A DNA stretch of 37,016 bases from Flavobacterium sp. TAB 87 (GCF_001529295.1 NZ_LLWK01000025.1:1-37016), one strand, 5' to 3'. Positions 8,585 to 16,753 are shown, counted from the stretch's first letter. The notes: generated from the letters alone by a model not told the origin. Program-made: numbers and translations.

Positions 8585-10122
8585 TTTTCTATAAAAATTT
8601 CCCTGAACTTATTCTCTATATCGATTATCTCAAATTCCTCCAATGCGTAAAACTCTTTTTTAAGAGCACGGTTCGACAATTTTCCTTTCTCATGCTGTAA
8701 AAATTGTACAAGAAGTGCCACCATCTTATCTGGCATTTCATACTTATTGTCAATATAGTTCTTAAATTCATCGAAGTTTTGAAGATAACGCTCTTCATGT
8801 GGAATAATTCTTAGTACGGTATCTTCTACACAATCGTATAGGAATTCTGCTTGTTTTGTAGCATCAAAATAGCGATAAAAATCTATTGTATCATTTAAAA
8901 CTTTCACATTGTGATTTTCTGTCTCTTCCCATTCAATATGATTTAATATAGGATGAGAATACAATTGTAATACCTTTCTATAGTCATCTATATTATCTAG
9001 GATAGAAGCTGAAATTGGAAAAATAACTCCTTGTTTTGTAAACCCTTTTTTTGCTAAAATGTGATGAATAATGTAGCGATGTAGACGGCCGTTACCATCT
9101 ACAAATGGATGTATAAACACAAAACCGAATGCCAAACTTGCTGCAGCTAAAACAGCGTCATAGCTAGGATCTTGCATTATTTTGTCGGCTTCAAAAACTC
9201 CACTTATTAGAACTTCTAAATCTTCAGCTACAGCAGAAATGTGGTCAGGAATTGGTGCTCCACTACTTCGGTCGTGTTCACCGATAAATCCTCCCTCGCT
9301 GCGCATTCCCATCTGCGTAAATCTACTGTTCTCAATTACAATTTGTTGCAGTCGCTCTAATTCCTCTAAGCTTAAATCTTTCCCGCCTGCTTGACCAATA
9401 GCTTTTGCCCAACGAAAAGCTCTATTATTACTCGGAGTTTCGTTTTCTATAGTAAAAGAAGCTTTGGAATCTTTTAGTAGCAAAAAGGAAGAAGCGCGTT
9501 GCAATACATCGTTGTGAATTGTACTAAAAAGAATCTCTTTTTTCTCTGAGATTGTAGCATTAATTTTTGCCTCAAGTTTGTCCGTTTTAAAGATTAGTGG
9601 GCAAAAATTTACTGTTCCTGGTAAATTGTTTATAATTTTTTGTTTAGCAACTTCTTTACCATCTGCGGCATATTGCAAGTTTGTATCAAGTAGCGGAATG
9701 TATCTTCTTTTACTCAAGTCTACTGCAACCTCAATATCTTCTTGTTTTAAAAACTCATATAAGAACCAGATTTTGCGGCTGTATTGTCCATTTGGTTCAA
9801 TATTTAAAATAGCTTGAACCTCATTTTTAGCAATTATATTAAATAATGCGCTAAATACTAAAAGGTTGATACCTTCATATTTAAGTGCAAATACTAATTG
9901 CTTATATAATGTTTCTTCTGGCTGGTAGGATTCTGGGAATATCCTCCAATCTTCAGAGGTAAATTTTTTACCTTTCTTTACGACAACACTCAAAATATTT
10001 GGAAACGGTAAATTCAGTTGATAATGTGATATAATTGCACCATAACCAACTACTTTACCTGTTATTGGAATCGCTTTACCATTAATTGTGTGTGCTTCTA
10101 CTGATTCAATTTTAGTTTGCAT
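8581..10122 (-). CDS. fic: Fic family protein (class II-like)
   Basis: 513 residues from the ATG at 10122 (MQTKIESVEAHTING); an upstream in-frame start is less likely because it adds 27 hydrophobic residues from the promoter region. The Fic core motif HPFVDGNGRLHR starts at H338 and is complete (catalytic His, Asp, and the phosphate-binding Arg). An inhibitory S/TxxxE(G/N) motif, SFTIEN, is seen at about 222-227, N-terminal to the core, as in class II Fic proteins. Known Fic enzymes AMPylate proteins. The N-terminal 200 residues are a large unassigned domain and the C-terminus is winged-helix-like. The gene lies inside the hsdS-hsdR interval, as Fic genes often do in type I operons, possibly as a growth-arrest back-up. 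Upstream repeats suggest its own control. Confidence 0.92.
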   Translation of the reverse strand: MQTKIESVEAHTINGKAIPITGKVVGYGAIISHYQLNLPFPNILSVVVKKGKKFTSEDWRIFPESYQPEETLYKQLVFALKYEGINLLVFSALFNIIAKNEVQAILNIEPNGQYSRKIWFLYEFLKQEDIEVAVDLSKRRYIPLLDTNLQYAADGKEVAKQKIINNLPGTVNFCPLIFKTDKLEAKINATISEKKEILFSTIHNDVLQRASSFLLLKDSKASFTIENETPSNNRAFRWAKAIGQAGGKDLSLEELERLQQIVIENSRFTQMGMRSEGGFIGEHDRSSGAPIPDHISAVAEDLEVLISGVFEADKIMQDPSYDAVLAAASLAFGFVFIHPFVDGNGRLHRYIIHHILAKKGFTKQGVIFPISASILDNIDDYRKVLQLYSHPILNHIEWEETENHNVKVLNDTIDFYRYFDATKQAEFLYDCVEDTVLRIIPHEERYLQNFDEFKNYIDNKYEMPDKMVALLVQFLQHEKGKLSNRALKKEFYALEEFEIIDIENKFREIFIEK

Positions 10123-10156
10123 AAATGCTAATTCATAACTCAAATATAGATAATAA

Positions 10157-10299
10157 ACGTGCGCATATTTAAAATTACGTGCGCATATATAAAAATTAAT
10201 CAAAAAACGTGCGCTATCTGTTTTGAAAGCGCTTTTTTTTAAATATCAAAATAAAGAAATTTTAAAAAAAAGGTACGCAAAATATAAAAAAGGTGCGCA
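10157..10299. promoter_or_regulatory. Phased TGCGCA-type repeats upstream of fic
   Basis: ACGTGCGC occurs at 10157, 10177 and 10207, i.e. 20 and 30 bp apart. GGTACGCAAAA and GGTGCGCAAA follow at 10272 and 10292, again 20 bp apart. The core TGCGCA is palindromic. Spacing in multiples of about 10 bp puts the sites on one face of the helix, as for cooperative repressor binding. The stretch 10123-10472 has no gene. The sites are most likely operators for fic, whose start is 35 bp away; the binding protein is not known. Confidence 0.5.
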
Positions 10300-10472
10300 A
10301 ATGTATATTTTCTAAAATAAGTAAGCGCGCATTAATCTTAACTTCCATTATCTGAATTCGCTGCGGACTTGAGGAATTGTTTTTAGAAATTTAAAAAGAT
10401 GACAAATTAAAAATCTTCACTGTTTTTTTAAAACTTTGCGTCTGATTTATTTATTGATAAACAAATTCTATT

Positions 10473-11171
10473 TTATTTGTAATATTTATCTGCTGCCCAT
10501 TTTGCAGGATTCTGTTCTATATAATTTTGAATTCTTTCGAATTCAGCTGCATTGCGAATTATATGATCGTGAAACCGAGGATGCCATTTAAAACCTTTAT
10601 TTATATTATGCAATTCAAAACTACATCTTCCTTTATACCAGCGAATAGCTCGGGAAATATTTTCGTGAAACATAGGATTTTTATCGCCGCAGATGCCGCC
10701 TTTTTGCGGCGCGATTGATGGCGGGGCGGGCGCGATTGATGGCGGGGCGGGCGCGATTGATGGCGGATCCTGTACAGACGCGATTAATCGCGTCTCTACG
10801 GTTGGCGCGGAAAATGATTTATCAATTATCAAAATTCCGTGAATATGATTGGGCATTATTTGAAAAACACCTAATTCGATAAATGAAAATTCTTTTGGAA
10901 TTTCAGCCCAAATGTTATGGGCAATTTCTCCTAATGAATTTAGATTCATATAATATTCTAGATCTTCATTGTGTGCAGATGCGGTTGCGGAATCGTGTGT
11001 AGATGCGGTTTCGGAATCGTGTGCAGACGTGATAAATCGCGTCGATACGTTGCCAAAAAAACATTGCATTTTATGGGTGCATATCGTGATGAAATATGAT
11101 CCATTGGCGCCATAATCCCAATTTTTCAATCGGGCGGATGGGATTCGATATTTATTTTGAAATTTTTCCAT
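10473..11171 (-). CDS. REP-associated tyrosine transposase (RAYT)
   Basis: 232-residue Y1 transposase of the IS200-related RAYT family. The HUH motif is MPNHIHG (H109, H111) and the likely catalytic tyrosine is Y179 in RAIRWYKGR; the C-terminus FKWHPRFHDHIIRNAAEFER is typical. Two insertions enlarge the protein: residues 41-72, with an 8-residue repeat built on HDSxTA, and residues 123-156, with VETRLIAS followed by repeats of PPSIAPA. Both arise from REP palindromes and short tandem repeats inside the gene. A perfect REP palindrome also lies 95 bp upstream. RAYTs act on such palindromes in trans and usually do not move themselves. It separates hsdS from fic and has probably been domesticated there. 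Confidence 0.88.
   Translation of the reverse strand: MEKFQNKYRIPSARLKNWDYGANGSYFITICTHKMQCFFGNVSTRFITSAHDSETASTHDSATASAHNEDLEYYMNLNSLGEIAHNIWAEIPKEFSFIELGVFQIMPNHIHGILIIDKSFSAPTVETRLIASVQDPPSIAPAPPSIAPAPPSIAPQKGGICGDKNPMFHENISRAIRWYKGRCSFELHNINKGFKWHPRFHDHIIRNAAEFERIQNYIEQNPAKWAADKYYK
10711..10766. repeat. 21-bp tandem repeat inside RAYT gene
   Basis: The unit GCGATTGATGGCGGGGCGGG(C) occurs 2.7 times in direct tandem with no mismatch. On the minus strand it encodes the heptad PPSIAPA. It is GC-rich compared with the surroundings and keeps the frame. Confidence 0.92.
10776..10795. repeat. REP-type palindrome inside RAYT gene
   Basis: AGACGCGATTAATCGCGTCT is a perfect 20-bp palindrome. The same core is in the 28-bp palindrome upstream of the gene. 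Here it encodes ETRLIAS within the transposase. Confidence 0.92.
10971..11045. repeat. 24-bp tandem repeat and degenerate REP inside RAYT gene
   Basis: Two 24-bp units (10971-10994 and 10995-11018, two mismatches) and a third partial copy to 11028 encode the HDSxTAS repeat. It runs into a degraded REP palindrome, CAGACGTGATAAATCGCGTC, ending near 11042, which encodes STRFITS. Confidence 0.85.
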
Positions 11172-11265
11172 ATTGCAATAATTTTATTTAGATTACTGGC
11201 AAAATCAAATTTATTATTATTTTCCTTCATCTTTATTGATTTCAATTCATTGCAATTATATCCCA

Positions 11266-11293
11266 GTAGAGACGCGATTAATCGCGTCTCTAC
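11266..11293. repeat. REP palindrome upstream of RAYT
   Basis: Perfect 28-bp palindrome, with half-site GTAGAGACGCGATT. It lies between the hsdS stop and the RAYT start, where a RAYT is expected to have its cognate REP. It could also act as a transcription attenuator between hsdS and the following genes. Confidence 0.9.
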
Positions 11294-11339
11294 GGGCGCA
11301 TTCGTGCTGCGATATTGCACATTATAAATATACTGCAAC

Positions 11340-12511
11340 CTACACAAACATTTGCTGCAACAATCCTTTTTTGAAATTTTGCGTTTGAATGATTTGCTGT
11401 TTGCTGTTTTTTATTTTCATGTCAATACTTGATAAGAAATTTGCGATTTTTTTCTGTTCTTTTATTGATGGAATTCCGCAAACCTCATTTGAATAATCTT
11501 TAAAATAGATATGAGGTATAGTGCTACCAGTTACATATTTGACGAAATCGATATTTGAAAGTAAACAAAACATAAAATATGTATCTATGCCTTTACAGCT
11601 AATCATTTCCATAGTTCCAAGGACAGATGATTTTCCTTTGCAATATAATAATCTACCTACTCCAGCACCATCTTTTACTATACTTACATAATCATTCTCC
11701 TCTATGTAAAAATCAACAGTTTGTAAAACTCCCGAAGCTCCATAAATAATGTATTCTCCAAAATTATTTTCAATCTTATTAGCAGAAATGTTAGAAGATT
11801 TTTTTTCTGCTACTTCTTTCAGCTTCTTCTCCTTCCAATCCTGATAATGCTTTCCATTCTCATCTTTAAATCGTAATTTTTGCGAGAACAATTGCTGCAT
11901 AATACCTTTTTTGTATTTTTCTAATAATTCCTTTTTGCGAGAAAGTTGTTGAATACTTTCATCGACTGATGTCAAGAAAGAAGCTATTTTTTGTTGTTCA
12001 CCAATATCTGGAATATTTAGTTTTATTTTTTTTACATCTTCAGTACTAACATTAGTTTGATTTCCCGTCCCGCCTTTAGCTTCAGCAAAAAAATAAAAAA
12101 GGAACTTTTCTGTTGAAATTAAATCTTTTATAAAATCGTTGTAGCTCTTATTTTTGATTTGACGTAATAGGACAAGTCGCTGATTTAGCAGGTATTTATT
12201 ATCTTCTTCAATCTGAATGGAATATCCATAGTCTCTTTTTCCTACTGTTCCTGTCAAAGTAAGTATTGAGTCTCCTTTTTGTAAAAGAAATTCCTTCTGT
12301 TTTTCATCGACTTTCCTCCAATATGAAGAATTTCTATCAAGGCGTAATTCATTTTGGTAAACGTTTGACATCTTTAATAATTGATATGTGCTGCTTTGAA
12401 ATATGCAAACTCTCCCAGCATTTTTAATTGCCACTCTCCATCAAACTCTTGAAACCGCAATTGCGGAACCAAGGTCTTTTTCTTATCGCTATCTAAAATA
12501 TCTGTTGTCAT
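11340..12511 (-). pseudogene. hsdS: Type I specificity subunit HsdS, frameshifted
   Basis: The natural start is the ATG at 12511, overlapping the preceding TAA as TAATG. It reads MTTDILDSDKKKTLVPQLRF, then WQLKMLGEFAYFK, an HsdS N-terminus, but hits a stop at 12374-12376. The rest of HsdS is in another frame from about 12437 down to 11340. It contains target-recognition domain 1, the conserved IPDIGEQQKIASFLTSVDES and its coiled coil, domain 2 after YQDWKEKKLKEVAEK, and the second repeat IPSIKEQKKIANFLSSID. Adding one base near 12400, where FAYFKAA should become FAYFKSSTYQLLKMSNVY, would restore one protein of about 390 residues. Either a real mutation, which would inactivate both modification and restriction, or a base-call error; the short A3 run at the site does not suggest phase variation. 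Confidence 0.8.
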
Positions 12512-12624
12512 TAAAATGGAGTTTGGATTCCTAGTTCAGCACAGAATTCTGCAATTGTAGCCTCTGTCATTTTGCTTGCAGTGGCTACTTCTTGAAAGTT
12601 AGTTTTTTGCATTCGATTTCCCAT
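12511..12624 (-). pseudogene. Second copy of the HsdM C-terminal tail
   Basis: A 37-codon frame ending SKMTEATIAEFCAELGIQTPF, which parallels the real HsdM end SKTTDATIANFCAELNIATPF. At the DNA level the match is clear but divergent (best block TTCAGCACA to TGTAGC), so this is not a fresh duplication. It comes from another hsdM allele. Its stop overlaps the hsdS ATG (TAATG), the native hsdM-hsdS coupling. It was probably brought in with hsdS, and leaves the real hsdM 1.2 kb upstream. Confidence 0.88.
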
Positions 12625-12665
12625 AGTTATTTTGTGGGTTTATTTTTTATTTGGTTTTGCAATTG

Positions 12666-13481
12666 TTATTTTAATTTTTGGATGTTAGGGTTTGTGGTCA
12701 AAGATTGGAGTTGGTTGATGGCTATTTGATTCAGTTTTATCAGGCGGTCGCTTTGTGAAATTTCCAATCTTATAAATTCGGCGTTCATGCTTTCTATATT
12801 TGCTAAAACCAATAATTGTTCAATAGTAGCTTGGTCTCTAATATTACCGTCGGCAGTTGGATTTTCGGTGCGCCATTGTTTGGCTGTTTTACCAAACAAG
12901 GCTACATTTAATACATCGGCTTCGTTAGCATAAATAAAATGAGCTTGCTCTTTGGTAATATTTTCAGGGATAATCGTTTGTTTTATAGCATCAGTATGAA
13001 TGCGGTAATTTATTTTAGAAAGCGTTCTATTTAAGTTCCAAGTAAGATGTAATCGGTCATTTTCATCTTCTTTAAGTCTTTGGAATTCTTTGATCAGGTA
13101 AATTTTGAATTCGGCACTAATCCACATTCCAAACTCGAAAGCTAAATCCTTATGCGCATAAGTTCCTCCATACCTTCCTGCTGTAGCTTTCAAACCAATT
13201 GCATTGGTTTTTGCGACCCATTCTTTTACACTTAATTTGTAATTATTTAAACCTGCCTGACTTTTAATTATGGCAAATTCGCCATAATTAAAATTAGGAT
13301 TATAGATGCTTTCCCAAATTCCTAAAAACTCTACTGTATTTCTATTTCGCAACCAATCTGAAATAAAGAAATCACCATCTTTAGCCTCTAACATATTTGT
13401 CAGGGAAATATAATCTTGATTTTCAAATTTTAGAATTGTTATTTCTAAACCTTGTACAGTAATGGTTTTATTTTTTGCCAT
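12666..13481 (-). CDS. KilA-N domain protein
   Basis: 271 residues. The first 130 residues match the KilA-N DNA-binding domain of phages and mobile elements (FISDWLRNRNTVEFLGIWES, then AGRYGGTYAHKDLAFEFGMW). The C-terminal part is helical and ends in a coiled-coil-like ISQSDRLIKLNQIAINQLQS. Such genes are often found inside Bacteroidetes type I operons between hsdM and hsdS; their role is not known, and may be regulation or phage sensing. It starts 3 bp after the rhuM fragment and ends 41 bp before the hsdM-tail remnant, so it is the core of the cargo here. Confidence 0.85.
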   Translation of the reverse strand: MAKNKTITVQGLEITILKFENQDYISLTNMLEAKDGDFFISDWLRNRNTVEFLGIWESIYNPNFNYGEFAIIKSQAGLNNYKLSVKEWVAKTNAIGLKATAGRYGGTYAHKDLAFEFGMWISAEFKIYLIKEFQRLKEDENDRLHLTWNLNRTLSKINYRIHTDAIKQTIIPENITKEQAHFIYANEADVLNVALFGKTAKQWRTENPTADGNIRDQATIEQLLVLANIESMNAEFIRLEISQSDRLIKLNQIAINQLQSLTTNPNIQKLK

Positions 13482-13483
13482 TT

Positions 13484-13714
13484 TTAATTTTTATTAAAGG
13501 CAGTTGTCAAGTAATCCTTAACTACTGAAATAGATTGTAACTCCTTCTCTTTCAATATATTAGATATGTGCATACTCATGTTTGGAACAGAGGTGGCAAA
13601 AAGTTCTGCTAATTGAATTTGATTCATCCAAATGTCACCTTCTCTAGCAAATAATGCCACAGAAGCCTTTCCGTCTTCGGTATTATAAATAATTATTTCT
13701 TGTTCTTCCTTCAT
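13484..13714 (-). pseudogene. N-terminal fragment of RhuM-family protein
   Basis: 76 codons matching the start of RhuM-like proteins (IIIYNTEDGK, then IWMNQIQLAELFATSVPNMS, then SVVKDYLTTA). The family normally has 300 or more residues; here the match breaks off after LTTA and the frame ends FNKN. It starts 10 bp after hsdM. The break point was probably where the KilA-N gene joined. The winged-helix-like N-terminus could still be made as a small protein. Confidence 0.8.
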
Positions 13715-13724
13715 ATATAATTAT

Positions 13725-15311
13725 CTAAAAAGGTGTTGCGATATTTAATTCAGCACAAAAATTTGCAATTGTAGCATCGGTCGTTTTGCTTTGAGTTGCT
13801 AATTCTCGCAATTCAGCAGTTACAGCTTCAAGATCAATTGCATCTTCTTCTTCAAAAGTATCTACATAACGCGGAATATTTAGGTTGAAATCATTTGCCT
13901 CGATGCTATCTGCATCTCCGTAAACAGGAACTAAATGAGAATATTTGGCGTTGTTGCTTCGGTCTTTGTAGGTATTGATAATTTTATCAATATCTTCTGT
14001 GCGAAGCATATTTTGTGTTTTCACCTTTTCAAAATGTTGGCTGGCGTCAATAAACAAAATGCTTTTGCTACGTTCGGCATCTTGGTAACGGTCTTTCTTT
14101 AAAACCAAAATACAAGTTGGAATACTGGTTCCGTAAAAGATATTTGCGGGCAAACCAATTACTGCATCGAGATAGTTTTTCTCCTTAATCAAGTATTGAC
14201 GGATGTGTCCTTCGGCGCCACCTCTAAACAAAACACCGTGCGGCAAAACAATCGCCATTGTTCCGTTATCGTCTAATTGATGTACCATATGTTGCACAAA
14301 AGCAAAATCGGCTTTGCTACTTGGCGCTAGTTTCCCATAAGCTGAGAAACGGTCATCATTCATAAATAATGGGCTTGCACTCCAGTTTGCCGAGAAAGGG
14401 GGATTTGCGACAATAGCCTCAAATCGTAGATCAAAGTGTTGAGGACGCTCCAGCGTATCTTCGTTTTTAATATCAAAACGTTTGTAGTGAACGTCGTGCA
14501 TAATCATATTCATCCGACATAAATTGTAAGTCGTAGGATTCATTTCCTGTCCGTAAAACGCGCTGACACTTTTTACTTCTTTTGCAACACGTAATAATAG
14601 CGAGCCAGAACCACAAGTAGGATCGTAAACACTTTTTAGTTTTTCTTTTCCAACCGTTACCAATTGTGCCAAAACACTACTGACTTGCTGTGGTGTGTAA
14701 AATTCGCCTGCTTTTTTCCCGGCGCCACTGGCGAATTTTCCAATCAGATATTCGTAAGCATCGCCCAAAACATCGCTGTCAGTATTTTCTAAGTCGAAAT
14801 CAATTTCGTCCAAATGAATTAGGACTTTGACAATCAATTCGTTTTTATCCGCTTCTGATTTTCCTAGTTTATGAGAAGTCAAATCTAAATCTGAAAACAG
14901 GTTTCCAAAATCTTCTTCACTTTCAAAACCCATTGTACTTTGCTCAATATGCGTCAGCACTTTGGCAAGATCACCCAGAATAAAATTGTTTTTTCCACCC
15001 GCATTGCCGCGTTTTGCTAATTCTGAAAATAATTCAGAAGGTTCTAAGAAAAACCCAAGTTTGTCAATTGCCAGTTGCTTGATTTCTTGCATGAGCAAGG
15101 CTTCTTCAGGATGTCCTGCAACTTCTTGAAAAGTAAGTCCGTCTGGTTTGAGTATGGTATTGGCGTACAAATCCATTTTTGTACTCAAGTACTTGTAGAA
15201 AATGAAACCTAATATGTAATCTCTGAAGTCATCTGCATCCATTTTGCCACGAAGGGTGTTTGCAATATTCCAGAGTTGTTGTTCTAATTTTTGTTTTTGT
15301 TCGGCTGCCAT
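13725..15311 (-). CDS. hsdM: Type I DNA methyltransferase subunit M
   Basis: 528 residues from the ATG at 15311 (MAAEQKQKLEQQLWNIANTL); an in-frame TTG at 15347 would add 12 residues and is less likely. An N-terminal helical domain (about 1-130) is followed by the N6-adenine methyltransferase: FYTPQQV, SAM-binding DPTCGSGSL near 230-238, and catalytic NPPF at 303-306. Complete. It would form M2S with HsdS and methylate the target. First gene of the leftward operon, with a -7 box at 15416-15423. Its C-terminal tail recurs just before hsdS. Confidence 0.95.
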   Translation of the reverse strand: MAAEQKQKLEQQLWNIANTLRGKMDADDFRDYILGFIFYKYLSTKMDLYANTILKPDGLTFQEVAGHPEEALLMQEIKQLAIDKLGFFLEPSELFSELAKRGNAGGKNNFILGDLAKVLTHIEQSTMGFESEEDFGNLFSDLDLTSHKLGKSEADKNELIVKVLIHLDEIDFDLENTDSDVLGDAYEYLIGKFASGAGKKAGEFYTPQQVSSVLAQLVTVGKEKLKSVYDPTCGSGSLLLRVAKEVKSVSAFYGQEMNPTTYNLCRMNMIMHDVHYKRFDIKNEDTLERPQHFDLRFEAIVANPPFSANWSASPLFMNDDRFSAYGKLAPSSKADFAFVQHMVHQLDDNGTMAIVLPHGVLFRGGAEGHIRQYLIKEKNYLDAVIGLPANIFYGTSIPTCILVLKKDRYQDAERSKSILFIDASQHFEKVKTQNMLRTEDIDKIINTYKDRSNNAKYSHLVPVYGDADSIEANDFNLNIPRYVDTFEEEDAIDLEAVTAELRELATQSKTTDATIANFCAELNIATPF

Positions 15312-15415
15312 GTATGGTGTTTGTTCAATTTTATTTAAGGATTCCAAAATTGGAAATTTACTTACTAATGTTGTTTGCTGCGAAATGTACTATTTGCTTT
15401 AATCAAAATCTTTGG

Positions 15416-15423
15416 CAAATATA
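15416..15423 (-). promoter_or_regulatory. Candidate promoter -7 box for the hsd operon
   Basis: TATATTTG on the minus strand fits the Bacteroidetes -7 consensus TAnnTTTG. Transcription would start near 15409, about 100 bases before the hsdM ATG. No clear TTG -33 box is seen. An inverted repeat TTCCAA-AA-TTGGAA (15342-15355) lies in the leader and could be an operator. The rest of 15312-15659 is AT-rich and shows no gene. Confidence 0.45.
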
Positions 15424-15659
15424 AATTCTGTAGGAAATGCATTGGGCTAAGATATTGAAAAATTTAAGTTTTTGAAGGTGAAAAGCGCTAAAGAAGTTTG
15501 GTTTTTCGTGCTATTTGTTTGGTTGCGTGGTTTGTATTTTACATTTTAGCTATAAATGATTGAAATAAAGCAAGTTGTGATATAAAAAATCAATTACAAT
15601 AGTGTGAAAATAATTAGAAATTGGATCTTGAAATTATGAAAAATAGTGTTGATTTCTAG

Positions 15660-15786
15660 CCCTGCCCGCGATAGCACCGAAAAGCCCGCAAGGGAAATGA
15701 CCGTAAAAAACAAAACCCAAAACAGCGACCGAAGGAAGCTCGTTTTGGGTTTATGTTTTTAAGGAAATGAGCGCGGACTTGCAGGG
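15660..15786. other. Structured, GC-rich intergenic element
   Basis: CCCTGC at 15660-15665 can pair with GCAGGG at 15781-15786, enclosing a strong inner hairpin at 15713-15752. Motifs such as GCGATAGC near the left end and GGAATAGCGCG near the right end recall a repeated intergenic element that I associate with Flavobacterium genomes. No open frame. It lies between the R-M operon and the conjugation genes and may mark the border of the island. Confidence 0.5.
15713..15752. terminator. Bidirectional rho-independent terminator
   Basis: AAACCCAAAAC (15713-15723) pairs perfectly with GTTTTGGGTTT (15742-15752), with AGC/GCT extending the stem inwards. It is followed by ATGTTTTT on the plus strand and, on the minus strand, by GTTTTTTACG. 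It would isolate the hsd operon from reading from the right. Confidence 0.65.
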
Positions 15787-15787
15787 A

Positions 15788-16228
15788 ATAGCGCGAATTG
15801 GCAGCCTTAATTTACTTCCCGATACAGAAAACCACAATCCTTATTTGATAAGGGTTAACAGGACTGAGGTACAAATAAGGTACAAATATTTGCAAAGAAA
15901 AACTAAATAAATACAATTACAGTTTTGTGCTGATTCTAAATATTTTAAAAGAACATAGAAATAAAATAAAATTATTCTAGTAGTTAAACAAATATATAAA
16001 ATATTTTCAAATATTTCGTCCTTATAGAAATCTTGAATTGCTGACTACTTTTAAAGACGTTTTATATTACGCGATAACAAAAGAAGCTGCAAAGCATCAC
16101 TAAAGAATTTTTCTAAAAATAACCACAAGCAAAAATCACGGGAGGATAATTGAAATCAAGCTAATAAAATAATGATGTATGCCAATCCTATAAGGTTTTA
16201 AATACTTAATCAGCTCTTAGCTATATTG
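15788..16228. other. Gene-free stretch with short direct repeat
   Basis: No convincing open frame. AGGTACAAAT occurs twice, at 15867-15876 and 15878-15887, 11 bp apart, which is one helical turn. Such spaced repeats could be recombinase arm sites or a regulatory site near an element end. Nothing else recognisable up to the terminator at 16229. Confidence 0.35.
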
Positions 16229-16271
16229 AAAAAAAGGGTTCAACTTTAATTAAAAAGTCAAACCCTTTTTT
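16229..16271 (-). terminator. Terminator after the excisionase-like gene
   Basis: A7GGGTT at 16229-16240 pairs with AACCCT6 at 16261-16271; the loop has a further TTTAATTAAA. On the minus strand a T7 run ends the stem, 30 bp after the stop at 16302. It would end the tra transcript. Confidence 0.7.
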
Positions 16272-16301
16272 AAATTTTCTTCCGTATTGAGATAGTGTTT
16301 T

Positions 16302-16625
16302 TTAATTATACTTCTTTTCAATTTCGGTTTTTAATTCACATATCGTTTTAATTCTGCCAGATTTAATCCAATCTAATAACTCAGTTTTATTAAAATAAAG
16401 CCTTTTCCCCTTTTTACTAACTGGTAATTCCTTTCGACATACTTTGCTATATATAGTAGCGACCGATAGTTTTAACAACGTTGCAGCACCTTCTATACCC
16501 ATTAATTCCTGTTGATCAGATTCCTTTGTACATTTTTGTTCAATTAATAATTGTTCAATTTTATCCATCTTCACTACTAATAAACTAAGAATAGTAGGTA
16601 AATCTTCAAATGTATATTGTTTCAT
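16302..16625 (-). CDS. Excisionase-like helix-turn-helix protein
   Basis: 107 residues. The central part (GIEGAATLLKLSVATIYSKV, then KKGKRLYFNKTELLDWIKSG) is the MerR/excisionase-type HTH_17 domain. Residues 10-30 form a helical lead. Proteins like this are common at the ends of Bacteroidetes conjugative elements, where they act as recombination directionality factors or regulators. No integrase lies beside it. Last gene of the leftward array, with a terminator after it. Confidence 0.8.
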   Translation of the reverse strand: MKQYTFEDLPTILSLLVVKMDKIEQLLIEQKCTKESDQQELMGIEGAATLLKLSVATIYSKVCRKELPVSKKGKRLYFNKTELLDWIKSGRIKTICELKTEIEKKYN

Positions 16626-16753
16626 ATTTATATATATTAATCAGTGCACTTCTTGCTGACGATTTACAGTTATAATCTCCCTCATGATCTGATTTTTAAA
16701 AAAATTAAAAAACTAAAAATTGCATCGCTACAGACAAAATAATCGCTGATATC

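Noticed and set aside
10711..11045. CRISPR array
   Set aside because: The tandem units are contiguous without spacers and lie within a coding frame; no cas genes in the window.
11126..11347. 73-codon minus-strand frame overlapping the RAYT start
   Set aside because: It runs through the REP palindrome (giving VETRLIAS) and the RAYT leader; no conserved protein features.
12390..12440. Phase-variable switch in hsdS
   Set aside because: The frameshift zone has only a short A5 and A3 run and no long homopolymer or tandem repeat; no inverted hsdS copy or recombinase is present.
15640..15870. tRNA gene as integration site for the conjugative element
   Set aside because: The stems there do not form a cloverleaf and no T-arm consensus is visible.
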